The notes beneath the pieces are model-generated. The model saw only the letters and a program-made list of their open reading frames with translations, did no database searches and was not told where the DNA came from. 64,000 bases of DNA, taken from the NCBI GenBank assembly GCA_025201805.1, contig MU619287.1, forward strand, positions 136,416-200,415, in the 5' to 3' direction. Shown piece after piece: positions 9,639-21,590 of this stretch; the stretch's first letter is position 1, and every line of letters begins with the position of its first letter. Origin of the DNA: Parasitella parasitica (taxonomy: Eukaryota > Mucoromycota > Mucoromycetes > Mucorales > Mucoraceae). The position numbers were made by a program, and so were the translations under genes.

Positions 9639-12569
9639 CTATTTGAAACCAGAAGACTTGGCCTTCTTCTTTTTCTGTACAGATTTCTTTCGAGATCCAA
9701 AGGCGCCCTCCACAGGCTGCGTGGATATGTTTGCAAATGTGTCTGTAGGGTTGTGATGGTCCAAGGAGGAACCTTGGCTTTGAGATTGAGTCGTTGACAA
9801 TAATTGAGTCGGAGCGTGTTGTTGCGTAGAAGCAGTAGCAGCTTTGGTCTTTTTGGTTTTAAGCGTAGTTGCTTTGACAATGATGGGCATGCTTGCAGCG
9901 TCCGGACCTACTTGCGATTCATCGTTGAAGCTGATCTCGGGTAAGGGAATGGTAGTGGATGAGCGTCTTCGTTTATATATATTTGCAGAGGGAAACTCTT
10001 CAAGTTTAAGTGGGTTGGATGTATTGTATTGATGGAACATCAGATTATCAAAGTTTGTGTTGTCAATTGTCCACAAGCTAGATAAAACCTTTGTGGTGGT
10101 CGTAGATTTAAATTCGACATCTTGTCGTCCAAGGTACTGAAACTCATGAATGTTATCTTCATGTGGTAAAGGGCGTATGACTATTTTCGACAATTGCATC
10201 CTTTTCTCATAGGCTTCTTTCAGCTTTCGATTCAAGTCTTGATCTACAGGCGTGCAATGGTGTAATAAACCGGGTATAAAAATTTGTCGGGCACGCTCGA
10301 TGTCTTCATGTGCTTCCATTTGATCCAGGAAGTCTATCAAATCTTCTAAATCATAATCTTGGTATTCGTCCTCTTCGAACAATGCACGGCTAAACTTTAG
10401 TTTGTTAGAAAATCTGAACAATTTCTCAAAATAGCCGTCTTCTTACAAGTTAATGGGCGCTTTTGACTGTCGCATTCTTGAGGCAATCTCGGCTTTGAAG
10501 TCATCCGTTAATGCGGCTAGTCCACACTGGATGTCATTCTCCAAATACGATTCGAATTGGTCCATTTCAACGCTGCGTAATTCTGCCTCTCCGTTGGCAA
10601 GGCCGTCTTTAACCGGAAGCATAGCTAATTTTAACTCTTTTAGCAGTTTATCGAATTGTGGAAGGGATGAATCAATTGCAAAGCGGGGCTTTGTCAAAAA
10701 ACGGCTGCTCTCAATCATTTTTGGTTGATTTGGCGTTAAAGCCAAGTATTGTACCTTGACGGATCCATCTTCAAACAAGCGAGTAAAGCTAAACATAACA
10801 TATCCGTTGGTCGTATCTTCATTTTCTGCTGCTCGTGTGTTGACTGCAATTCCCATTGAATAAATTTTGCTATGTGGATCGTACAAGTCATCAAAATTGT
10901 AAACTGATAGTGGTAACTGATGCAGGCCAAGCACTTTGACAGTCGGTGACATGCTGAAATATGTAAAATGTGAGTATATACCGTAATTTTCCCTTGCGAC
11001 CCCTAACAAATGCCATGCTTTTTTTTTTTACCTTTTCGATGGATTATTTATATAACGAAATTCCATCATACAGGCACGCTGTGTCTCATTTGAAAATGCA
11101 GTAATTCGCCCTGAATAATGAATCTCAGTATGCAAGCTCCTTAATATCTCCCCTCCTTTTTCATATAATTATAAAAAACCAGAAAAACTTACATTTATGA
11201 TCAGGCAGCTCTTCTAGAAAAAGGGTAGAAGGAAGGCCATCGTTTATACCATGCAGCCATGTCAAAACGGGGCTTTCGGGCCTTTTTCTGTCCATCAAAA
11301 CAATGGAATCAACTGTCGCAAAGCAATACATTTGAGTTCTAGAGCATGTTTTAAATGCAACGATACGATCATTTGATATTGCCAAGGTGTTTACTTGAAT
11401 CATATTGTTCTATATTTATAAGCGTGTTAATTAATGTTGCAACATTTAAGCATATTGCTACTTGCGCTGTAATTCCATTCTTTGATACATGCAGGAGAGG
11501 CCAGCAATAATGAAATGGAAGTTTTTCCAAACACGCATGATCTCCATTGAGATGTATAATCGGCACCTTCTGGTGTTGGGTCGATATCAGCAAAAATAAC
11601 TCTGTCTTGAGCTGCATTTATAACAGATGTGTAGCCGTTGGTTGTGGTGTAAGCATATTCGTACTTGTTATGGGGGCTTGTTTCAACATGGACTGGCATC
11701 GAGTAGTCGATTCTGGGATCAACCATGGTCTTTTCTGCCAAATTTAGATGGTGCAGTCGTCTTAGGCTTCCCTCATGATTGTACGTAAATAGATGTATTG
11801 TTGATGTTGTCCTTACGGCAAATATGATGTGCCGCGGTGTCGATAGTGGTGAAATGCTGATTTGTCTTATTGGGTATTTTAGGTCGTTTGCTTCTTTGAC
11901 GCTTATGGAATCTAATGGTAATTGCACAGGATAATCCACAGTGTCAAATGTCTTTTTTTCTGACACTAGTAAAACTAGGCGTGGCTAATGGTTAATGTCT
12001 ATATCCTCTCTATTATGAAAGAGTTTCCTTACCTAAATTAGACATGGACGGTCCTGCACCAATTACATATAATTCAAATGCATCCAGATAATCTGTAACA
12101 GCCAAGCCATTTCCTTTTAAAGGATCTAATTTCTCGAATTTTCGTGATATCATGATATCGTCGAATAGAATGTTTTTCATATCTTGTCTCGATATGTCTG
12201 AGAATTCTGGTGCAGCATTGAATATCTTAACAACCTATAAATAAATCATTAACTTACACTCTTTCTTCAAATCAGTAAGTTTGTTACATTTGATGCGATT
12301 AGTTTTGCTCTTTTACGAGGGGTTGGTCTAAAGTCATTTGTTCTTTCGATCACTTGCTCTTCTGGAAAATACTGTACAACTAACAATGATAAACTGTCAA
12401 TATACATATAAAATAAAAAGAATGAAAAATAGGGGCTCCTGCTATATAGTATTGACTTACATCGATGTTTGTTATTGCAAAGATACAATGGAAATCCTTC
12501 TTCGACCACATGTTTGTTAGGATCAGCCGATACTAACGAAAACTTTGAACGATCCATTGATAGTGACAT
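9639..12569 (-). CDS. RRN6/TAF1C-like RNA polymerase I initiation factor
   Basis: Eight exons on the minus strand (12569-12461, 12379-12288, 12234-12033, 11974-11462, 11393-11193, 11110-11032, 10953-10447, 10413-9639) keep frame to 825 residues. The N-terminal two thirds looks like a WD-type propeller (FAVRTTSTIHLFTYN, YAYTTTNGYTSVIN, SCVFGKTSISLLLASPACIK, DSIVLMDRKRPESPVLTWLH). A helical C-terminal part follows and ends in a basic SRKKSVQKKKKAKSSGFK-type tail as in Rrn6/TAF1C. This factor belongs to core factor/SL1 and recruits Pol I to the rDNA promoter. The exon 4/5 join is the least certain (acceptor GATTCAAG). The last intron would be only 33 nt with a TAA in frame if retained (see findings). 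The family call is moderate because sequence conservation in this family is low. Confidence 0.55.
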
Positions 12570-12728
12570 TTCAATGCAAAAACAAATTGCTGAAAGAAAG
12601 GCCTGCTAGTAAATTTTTTTTTCCACACCTTTGATTAGCGTGAGTTCAAAATGAAATCGACGAAAAAAGAGAGAGCTTCATTCAAAACTGTTTATTTACT
12701 CCTTAAGTCTAGATTTTCTCTCGCAAAA

Positions 12729-12740
12729 TATATATAAAAA
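12729..12740 (+). promoter_or_regulatory. TATA box of the small secreted peptide gene
   Basis: TATATATAAAAA about 104 bp before the ATG at 12843, followed by a long CT-rich leader (CTTTCTTTCTCTTC), the arrangement of a strongly expressed gene. Confidence 0.6.
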
Positions 12741-12842
12741 GGAGCATGTAATCGATTTGAACGAAAAACACTTTCTTTCTCTTCTTTATCACTTTTTATA
12801 CATCACTTTTTTCTCAGCAAGACAATTAAAAAAAATCAACAC

Positions 12843-13007
12843 ATGAAATCAATAATTGTCTCCACCTTGATATTCATGATTGCAACAATGACTGTCAACA
12901 TATCAGCAGCGCCGGTCTCCCAGCGCAGTAATTCAGAAATTGTGGCTCCATTTGGCTGCTTAATATCCAGCGCAACAAATAAAACCCCATTTTGCAAGCA
13001 GCAATGA
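12843..13007 (+). CDS. Small secreted peptide, 54 residues, unknown function
   Basis: Single-exon ORF starting MKSIIVSTLIFMIATMTV and ending PFCKQQ. Residues 1-22 form a clear signal peptide with likely cleavage after ISAA. The mature peptide of about 32 residues holds two cysteines (FGC and PFC) that could form one disulfide, and an N-x-T sequon (NKT). Well-formed TATA box and pyrimidine leader upstream support real expression. It matches no family I know; a role as an extracellular signal or effector-like peptide is speculation. The gene stands alone between the RRN6-like gene and the ERT1-like regulator, both of whose promoters are nearby. Confidence 0.6.
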   Translation: MKSIIVSTLIFMIATMTVNISAAPVSQRSNSEIVAPFGCLISSATNKTPFCKQQ

Positions 13008-13271
13008 TTGAATCAAAACAGCAACAAACATCTTAAAAAACTCTACAGGCGGTTTTACGGCTTTTCAATATTTTTTGAGAGCGTTCTTCCCTCTCTATAT
13101 ATATAGTATCACACAACAGAACATTTAAATAAAATCCTTTCCCTCCCTCTCTGATTTTTTTTTTTTTTTTTTTTTAAAAAAAAATTGATTTTTGCCTGAT
13201 ATCTGTGTCCTCAGATTGTGTGTATTTACTGATTTTCTACTTGAAACTTCTTATAGAAAGTAACAACAAAA

Positions 13272-14797
13272 ATGCCACAGCAAAACGGAAATGTCAATGA
13301 CGATTTAAAAATGAAGCCTCGTCGCAAAAAAGCCTCAAGGGCATGTTCTCATTGTCAAAAAGTGAGTGCTAATTGTTTGTAACAATAAAACGCCGTGCAG
13401 ATGCTTATTAAATAAATTTATAGGCGCATTTGACTTGTGATGATTGTGAGTATATAATGGTTTTTCTTTTCAGATTTTGCATTATGTTTCCGATAACATC
13501 GTTTGTACGACACCACTGACAGCGTAGTGATTTAGCTCGGCCATGTCAACGATGTGTAAAGCGGGGACTAGAGAATACATGCGCAGATGGTACAAGAAAA
13601 AAAGCAAAATATTTACAAGACGATGAGAATGGTATGTGCATAGATAAATGAAGAATTCAGGTTAGGGTTAGGGTTAGGGTTAGGATCTGATCCATCGTTT
13701 TGCGTAATTAGATTCAGATCACCGTTTCCAGTCAAATATCATGACGCCACCTGCCATTATAAATTATATGGAAGATAACAGTAGTAAGCACGTTGGATTT
13801 GGATCAGATGCCGCAAGCCTTGAGTATGGTATGCTAACTACTATGATACCCATGGTTGATACCAATAACCTTGCAACAACTCCCATCTACAACACTCCGC
13901 CCACGCCAACTACTAACAGTAATAATCGGATGCAGCAACAAGATATCGTTTTAGCTGATAACAATTCTGCCAACACGTCACCTAGTATATCATCGTCAAC
14001 CCCACAACTTCAACCACATCAACTTGGTACTAGCTATGATTCACAGCAAGTTCTGCGAAGAAGGAAAGGTGTGGGAAGTACACCAGGGGAAGTATACTCC
14101 AGAGTCCAACGTCCTTATAATTATGCCGAAAGTTACCACTACTTGATTGAATATGTAAAGAATCGCATGGGAAAAGATCAATTGATTCGCATAAGCCGTG
14201 CGCTTGTTTTATTTAGACCTTCGTATATGTCGTTGATTGCCGCTTTGACAGAAGAAGATTTGATCTACATGGAGAAATGTGTTCAACGTACACTATTGGA
14301 ATTTGAAAAATTGATCAGCTTTTCTGGAACGCCTACGGTAGTATGGAGAAGAACAGGAGAGATTGTACTTGTTGGTAAAGAGTTTTTACTATTAACTCAA
14401 TGGAGTAAAGAGACATTGCTTGGCAAGCAGACCTGCATATACGAGGTATATATACACATACATGAGAAAGCCTTTTGTTGCCATGGCAGCGATCGATAAA
14501 TTAATTCGTTGCATAGCTGATGGATGATGGATCCACTGTCGAATATTGGGAGAAATTCTCTCAACATGCATTTGACAATGCTGAATCTGGTGTGTACATG
14601 TCTGTTATTTTGTTGAGCCCATCTTATCGCCCAGTGCCATGTAGTCTTTGTTTCACCCTGAAGAGAGACATTTTTGATTTACCTTGTGTCGTCGTAGGAA
14701 ATGTGAGTAAAATGAAAGCGTAGTGAATCGATTCACTATTCTAACAAGAATATGTCCATAGTTTCTGCCCATCTTGGGTTCTAATTCAGGTTGTTAA
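13272..14797 (+). CDS. ERT1: ERT1/AcuK-type Zn2Cys6 transcription factor with PAS-like domain
   Basis: Six exons (13272-13361, 13424-13445, 13536-13631, 13712-14445, 14517-14702, 14762-14797) encode 387 residues. The binuclear zinc cluster is Cys25, 28, 35, 41, 44, 53 (ACSHCQKAHLTCDDSRPCQRC), followed by a basic [12 protein letters not shown], the linker typical of ERT1/RDS2/AcuK. After a Thr/Asn/Gln-rich middle, a conserved C-terminal half reads [37 protein letters not shown] and [11 protein letters not shown], the PAS-type region of this family. These proteins activate gluconeogenesis and non-fermentable carbon use (PEPCK, FBPase genes) in the nucleus. Exon 2 is only 22 nt. Intron 3 contains four TTAGGG units (separate entry). 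Identity is confident at family level. Confidence 0.85.
13660..13684 (+). repeat. Interstitial telomeric repeat (GGTTAG)4 inside ERT1 intron 3
   Basis: Four consecutive perfect TTAGGG-phase units lie between the donor at 13632 and the acceptor at 13711. TTAGGG is the telomere unit of many fungi. The array is too short and too internal to be a chromosome end. Confidence 0.9.
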
Positions 14798-15481
14798 GCT
14801 CCCAGAGCCATTCTGCATACATCTCTCAAATCAGGTGACGTCTTTCACCAAGTATACAGTTGTATCTAGGGTGTTTCTAGCCTCCTTTCTCATCTAAATA
14901 CATATTAATAACACCTTATTTACCTCACAATAAATATAAAGAACTCTCCATTTCAACAAGTAATTTAATAAATATATAGACATTACAATTTTGGCATACA
15001 TACAATAATAACAATCGTTCATTGAAAGTTCAGCATTTCGATACAACATTTTAATAACAAGCAACAAAAGGTATAAATTTACAACCACAAAAGCGATTTT
15101 ATCAATGAAAACACATGGGAAAAAACCTCGAGGGAAAATTCCCTTCCCAATGTCTGTCTCTCTAGTCATGGATGTACAAAGAGAGCGCGTTTTTCGCTTA
15201 TATTTTAGTGAATGCTGATTTACCATATCTAATCCACCCGTAATAGATCCACCTTGTTATTAAACCCAACATTCACAGCCTTACGAGCAAGGAATCTCAA
15301 CCCAAAAGTAAATTCAGGAACTCATATTTGATTGTTGATCCTTAACATTTATTCTTTGGCACAATTTATAGGCCTTTCTTTTTTTTTTTTACCCATCTTT
15401 TTGGATCCTGATCTTTTATTGATTTTACCCCCTGGCTGGCCCAGCTTTTATAATTTGGAGACGTTTATCAAATTTAATGCT
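14798..15481. other. Intergenic, ERT1 3' flank and EAF1 promoter
   Basis: AT-rich. Minus-strand open frame 15226-14894 is a compositional artefact of AT-rich DNA. No RNA gene or other element is recognised. Confidence 0.5.
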
Positions 15482-18400
15482 ATGGCTACTGACATATCCA
15501 ACACAACTTGTACATCACCAACAAACGCTCAAACATCTAACATATCTGTATGTTTTTTCCATTTAATTATTTGTTCAGAAAATTGCTCTCTAATTGACAA
15601 CACCTTTCAAAATGGTTAGATGAGTAGTATACATGAATTAAGAAATCAAGCTAAAGACGAAAGAATACAACAGCAAAGGTAAATATTTTATATGTGTGTG
15701 CGTCGTCAACGCTTGGTAATGATTCTTTCTTCAAGGTTCATTGAAAATCGTAGAGAAATATTGCTCAAAGAATTATTCTTTCTAACACGAGAAAAAGAAG
15801 ACGCCATTACATTTTTAAATACAAATCAAGAGCTTTCAAAAGTTGATCTAATAAGAGAGAAAGATTTTTTAAAGGCCAATGCACTGAAGTAAGTTGCCAA
15901 CCCCCAATGTTTGCTTGTATTCAACTGAGCATAACTCAATGCGTACACCTTGTCAGAAATAGGATATTCTCGTCTTTATCATCAGTTGAAGAGATCCCGG
16001 ATATTACCTTACCGCCATCACAGCCAGCTTTGCCTCCATCCGAACCTGCTAAACAATCACAACCAGCACTAGCAACTGCAAAAGAGGATGGGACAGCTCC
16101 TATGGCAAATGCACAAAAGGGTCAGCAAACACTCCCCAATGCTCCAGCTGAAACCACAGCCAAAGATGAGAATGATGACTATGATTCACCGATACAAAGT
16201 ACATGGGAAAGTAAGGTGCAAGTGACGATAAACAAGCGGGAAGAAGATGAAAAAGCAGTAGGCGAGGAAAATAAGGCCGTAGCAGAAGCCGTGGCGACGG
16301 CTGAAGCAGCAAAGACAATCGAGACAACGCTGGCAGTGGAGACAGCGCTGGCAGTGGAAACAGCGCTGGCAGTGGAAACAGCGCTGGCAGTGGAAACAGC
16401 GCTGGCAGTGGAAACAGCGCTGGCAGTGGAAACAGCGCAGGCAGTGGAAACAGCGCAGGCAGTGGAAACAGTAGAGTCGATGGAGACAGCGCAGGCTATG
16501 GAAACAGCGCAGCCAATGGAGACAGCACAGTCAAAGGAGACAGCACAAGCAGTAGAAACAGGGGAGGTGGGAGAATCAGCGCCCAAAACGAACGCTTCCA
16601 GTGAATTTAGTGTAAACTACTATCCGCAATAGACCATGTTTTCTGTTGAATTAACCAAAGTATTCTGTAGGCACAGCTTAGCAACAATGATATCCCACAC
16701 CGAAAGCCCATCATGTATCTAACAACCACACTACCCAGACATACAGAATCGAAGCATCGACCTGTGCAGATATACAATGGCCATAAATTTGTTGATCGAC
16801 GCAACGATAAATCCCCTGGCATTGATCTCTACGCTTGGCAACTGAAAGCACAATCCCAGCCTTTGTATAAACAGCTACAGCAAGCCAGGAAAGTCTTGAC
16901 GACCCAAGATTGGATGCTTGCAAGAGAAGAATTGAAATCGATCAAAGTGATTTCGAGCATCGAGAGCCTGAAAAAAAAGAATATGTGGAGCCAACGACAG
17001 CTTAAACGCCAAAAGATGATACCACGGACAAAGACACATTGGGATCTGCTACTGGATGAAATGAAATGGATGAGGACTGACTATAGAGAGGAACGGAAAT
17101 GGAAAATGGCCAATGCGTACATGATAGCGCAAGCTGTTATGGAATGGCACCAAGTGGTGGATAAATCGACTGTCTGCATCAAGATAAAATCGACTTCTTC
17201 TACAGCCCCATTGCAGGCGGAACAGGCACCATTAACATTACCTGAATCTTCGTTACCAGCAGCAGCAGACATCGCACAATCTTACGACATTAAAATGGCA
17301 GAAGCAGAGCCTCCTACTACCGAAAATCCACAATACGCTACAGATGACGATGACGAAAATGCAGATGCAGATGCAGAAAGAACCACGATATCGCCTCAAG
17401 TTATCCGAACCTACAAGGAAATATTACAATCACTGAACCCTGAACAATCCATTCTTTCGCTGGACGAACAGGATCAGCACAACATGATTTCGTTACTGTT
17501 CCCGGACTTATTGCTGTATACCGCCCCTGATCCCGATTGCATAGGCAATGACCCATACTTTGATGAAGCCGAATACAGTCGTGTCGTACCATTTAAGCTA
17601 TCCACACAACGCATTAGGCTCTCAAGTGACCATAAGTTGGCCAGAAAGCGATATGCCGATGGGGATCAAGTCAAGCAGCTGCCTCGGCATGAACGTTACG
17701 ATAACACATTGCAAATATCGCCTTTATTTGCGCCTAAGAAATTGAAAGATGCACCAGCTACTCAACCTCCTATACCAAAAGCACCCACTACAGCTGTTGC
17801 TTCTGCATGGTCTGAAGATGATGATTTGTGCTTGATTCAATTAATTGTACAATACTCATTCAACTGGGACTTGATTTGCGATGCTTTTAATGCAACTCGG
17901 TCTTGTACGAGCGGGGAGAAGAAATCACCTTGGGATTGCCACGAAAGATGGAAGCAGAACAACCTTACATCATTATCAGGACAGGTCAATTCAGGTACGC
18001 CAGACATTGTAATTGTACAACATATCGAGCCGCTAAATTCTTTTTATAGCCTATGTATCCCGGCTAAAGAAGGATCTTCCAAAGAAGCCCTCACCTGTAG
18101 CCCCTCTCAAGTTTGATGCTGCGCGAAAGAGACAGAGACAACACAATCTGTTTGAGGCCATCAAGAAGACACAAAAGAAAAGAGAAGATTCCAATAAATC
18201 TAAAAGTAAGAGGTTTTTTTTTTTTTTTTGTGCGCCTAAGGGCAACAACTAATCCATTCTACAGCAGCAGCTAATGCAGCAGCGCCACCGCGTAGTGTGA
18301 TAGAGACACATGGCATGAGTACACAGGGGCAAAGACTACCCTCCGCCATGGAGCTTAGCTTGCATAAGATTCAACGAGAAAGACAAATGGCTCAGGCACT

Positions 18401-18900
18401 GCTTGAGCAGCGTCAAATACCAGCTCATTCCAGTTCGCAGCCCATGCTACTAGTAAAATGTTTTAGAGCATACCATCAGCTGCTGCAACCTCTAACGTGT
18501 CTATTATTAGGGTAATACAATGTCTCAAACACCCTTATCTGTATCACAAATGAGGCCTCCATCAGCAGTGAACTCAAATGCTGCGTCTACTGCAATCGCT
18601 GCTGCTGCTGCCGCCGCCACCACTCCTACCACTGGTAGGAGTATGATTAATAATAGTAACTCTATGCCTAGACCTCTTCCGTCTACTCCACAACAACAAT
18701 TCCAGCAAGCTATTGCTCAACAACAGCAACAGCAACAGGCTCAAGTACAAGCTCAGGCTCAGGCCCAAGCTCAGGCTCAGGCTCAGGCTCAGGCCCAGGC
18801 TCAGGCTCAGGCTCAGGCTCAAGCTCAGGCTCAAGCTCAGGCTCAGGCTCAGGCTCAAGCTCAAGCTCAAGCTCAGGCTCAGGCTCAAGCTCAAGCTCAA

Positions 18901-18947
<47 letters not shown>

Positions 18948-19761
18948 AGCACAAGCTCAAGCAATTGCTCAAGCTCAAGCTCAGCAGCAACAAGCAGCAG
19001 TTTTTGCATCATTAACTCCTCAGCAACAAGCACAACTAAGGGTACAATTAAGTGCAGCAGCAGCAGCAGCAAGCTCTGCTGGTAATAATAACGGAGCAGC
19101 ATCAGCAGCCAATTTACAGAACAGATACCCTGCTGCCCAACTTCAGTTACTAAGACAGCAGCAGATGGCGCTCATGGCCGCTGCAGCACAACAACAACAA
19201 CATCAGCAAGGCCAAATCAGGCCGCCCATATCAGGAGCAATGCAACAGCGATTTGCCAGTGTACTAGCATCTCAAGTATCAGCAACACCAGGTATTTATA
19301 TATTTGCAACGGGAAAAGCGCAAGAATAATGATTACTAACAGATATCCCAGGTTTAACATCATCATTATCACCCTCCTCCTCGTCTACTGTGATAAACAA
19401 TAGTAGTAACGACAACAAACAACAGACAGCGAATGCATTGGCTATAGCAGCACAACTAGCGCAGCTCGGATTTCCATCGCAATCCATCAATCAGCTGCCG
19501 CCTAACCAACAAGCAAACCTGCAAAGATACATGGCTCAATTGCAAATGAGATACAATAACACTGCCAATAGCAATGCTGGCAACAACAACAACAACTCCA
19601 ATTCGCCTCAGCAGCCTCAGCAAATGCTCAATTTGACGCCCCAGCAGCAGCAGCAATTAGCCATTCAACAACAACAAAGATTACAAGCTGTCCAAATGCA
19701 ACAGCAACTGCAATTGCAGCAACAATTACAACAACAACAGTTACAGCAGCAGCTACAGCAG

Positions 19762-19793
<32 letters not shown>

Positions 19794-19893
19794 GCAACAG
19801 CAGCAACAGCAGCAACAACAGCAACAACAGCAAAAATCTCCCATGATGCAAAGTCCAAGTCAGCACAATAATAATAGCAATAATACCATGTAA
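15482..19893 (+). CDS. EAF1/VID21-like NuA4 histone acetyltransferase scaffold
   Basis: Nine exons (15482-15547, 15620-15678, 15736-15888, 15957-16611, 16671-17994, 18050-18205, 18265-18452, 18511-19291, 19352-19893) join to 1307 residues. An HSA domain sits at about 430-470 ([20 protein letters not shown], then [20 protein letters not shown]), preceded by a VID21-like helical block. A Myb/SANT domain lies at about 690-750 ([39 protein letters not shown]). The C-terminal third is Gln/Ala rich. HSA plus SANT in this order defines Eaf1/VID21/p400-type scaffolds that hold NuA4 together in the nucleus and bind actin/Arp4 through HSA. Two repeat tracts (16319-16560, 18736-18984) are listed separately. 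The start is the first ATG of the first conserved-frame exon; an upstream non-coding exon is possible. Confidence 0.88.
16319..16560 (+). repeat. Imperfect hexapeptide-coding tandem repeat (ETALAV-type) in EAF1
   Basis: About twelve 18-nt units (GAAACAGCGCTGGCAGTG and variants) encode [18 protein letters not shown] and similar. The first five or six units are almost identical in DNA, which points to recent slippage or unequal crossing over; the later ones are diverged. Confidence 0.85.
18736..18984 (+). repeat. Gln-Ala dipeptide tract (CARGCT)n in EAF1
   Basis: About 38 CAG-GCT / CAA-GCT units encode an almost pure (QA)n run, flanked by poly-Gln. CAA and CAG codons alternate irregularly. The antisense LSLSLS and EPEPEP frames and the +2 LRLRLR frame are by-products of this repeat. 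Confidence 0.92.
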
Positions 19894-20102
19894 CATACCG
19901 TACAAACGTCCACTCTAGCAAGGAAGAATGATATAGAAATGTTGTATAAAAAGTGATAACATGTACTAAAATGTATTGTATTGACCAAATAATCTGCAAT
20001 AAAGTCGAGTTGTCTAGAGAAGTCTCGCCGTTTTCCTCCTGACATGTTAGCAATATAAAAATTGAAATTACAATACCTTCTCACTATCAACTTGTAATAA
20101 TA

Positions 20103-20351
20103 ATAAATTGAGCCGATTATGAGAAGGCTATGTAGCGATTGTTTAGAGCTCCATGGGATTTGCTATGACATTGTGCTAAGCATTTACTAAGCAGCGAAGT
20201 TATCGATGGCACACCCTTTTTCTAACAGAGAGATTTCCTGCTTTTTGACCAAGCTGATAAAACGAGAGATCTGTCTACTCGGGAAAAGCTCTACTCTGGA
20301 GGTAATAGAAATAGCTTTAGGAGCACAAGTTCGGAATCGTCTTCATCTTGA
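20103..20351 (+). pseudogene. Coding-like exon remnant, unrecognised
   Basis: From about 20232 an open frame reads DFLLFDQADKTRDLSTREKL, then YSGGNRNSF and a Ser-rich end closed by TGA near 20350. It is preceded by a pyrimidine tract and CAG that could be a splice acceptor (CCCTTTTTCTAACAG). The upstream ATG at 20119 opens only a short frame. It looks like the last exon of a small or decayed gene. The family is not recognised. Confidence 0.3.
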
Positions 20352-21108
20352 GTTCAGATAAGGCAGCAAAAAATTCAAAACTACATTTAATTCCTAAATT
20401 CTTTACAATCCCAATATTCAATTAAACGTCTCATTCTATTACTGCACTTTTCCTTATCTTCCTTTGCCCAAATACGTTAATGGAAAAAAAAATTGCATTC
20501 TAATGAATCCTCTTCATGTAGCTTAACCAGATACCTAATAGGGAACAGATGCCATAGACATCGTCTCGGCTATACATCAATGGCCACTCGACCCACATCC
20601 AGCATAAGCATCAGAGCGTTCGACTGGCAGAGTCTTAATTTGTAAATTACCTGCAATATTACCTGCAATATTAAACTGTTGGCGCTCTCAACATCCCGCA
20701 AACAGTTCAAAGCGTGGCATATGAAGATGTTCTTCATGAACCAGAAGGTTACCTTGTCCTGCCTCTCCCCCCCCCCCTGAGCGCCAAAGAATCGACAGCG
20801 AATCATTATGAAAACCACGAAACTTTCTCTTGTATGCCAGACCTACATCTGTTATATCCAGCACTTTATATCTTTATGTCATTAAATCAGCATCTTCTGC
20901 TAGGGTATTTTGTCTATTTTATATCATACATGTCTATGCACATGCACGTATAATAATAATGACAATATCCAACGCTAAATCTGACTGGGGTTCTCGTCAT
21001 TCATACTTTTTTTTTCTTTCTTATCATGGTGAAATAGTCAAGACCGAAACCAAAAATTATGTAACAGAGGTAATAAGAGATATATCAGAATTGGTTGGGG
21101 ATTAATCA

Positions 21109-21590
21109 TGGCTTACCGCGGCAGTACCAGAGGTGAACAAAAGGAGGACATCCCCATGGGTATTCAGACACTCCGTCGTCGTGAACATTGGTACTCTATT
21201 TGTGGTCTGTAGTTAATAAAGTCGACATGAGAGTTGCTATTATCACTTTCTCTAGCCGTATGGATGTGAAAAACTTTAATGCATGACGACTCAGAGGTGA
21301 AGAAGCCTAGGATGATTGACTTGTTGACACGATCTGCTTCTGGCTCTAGCAGAACTTCAAAACTAATCACGGATATGATGGATCATGTGGATCGAGGTGT
21401 GAATTGAGGCGAAAAGACGAGCACCGAAAACGCCCATGTGCTACATACTGTACCTGAATTTCTGGAAAATGCCTGCAAAAGATCGTGAGCAAGCATTGCA
21501 GCACAAAAAAGGGTTCTTGTCAAAAAGCTCAATCAAGAATGCCGCGTACTGTAGGGAATAGCTTTTTTTGCATTAAATTCGTTGATCAAT
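21109..21590 (+). pseudogene. Fragmented coding-like segments, unrecognised
   Basis: Successive short open phrases in different frames: an ATG near 21109 opening MAYRGSTRGEQKEDIPMG, then VKKPRMIDLLTRSASGSS followed by KLITDMMDHVDRGVN-stop near 21407, then MPAKDREQALQHKKGFLS near 21470. Splice signals do not connect them convincingly. A decayed gene is the simplest reading; a multi-exon lineage-specific gene is possible. Confidence 0.3.

Noticed and set aside
13660-13684. CRISPR array or true telomere
   Set aside because: No spacers, only four units, embedded in an intron of an intact gene.
16179-16586. Antisense [12 protein letters not shown]-type ORF
   Set aside because: Mirror of the ETALAV tandem repeat in EAF1.
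18574-18993. Long antisense and alternative-frame ORFs of LSLSLS, EPEPEP and LRLRLR type
   Set aside because: They are produced by the CAG-GCT repeat of EAF1 read in other frames.
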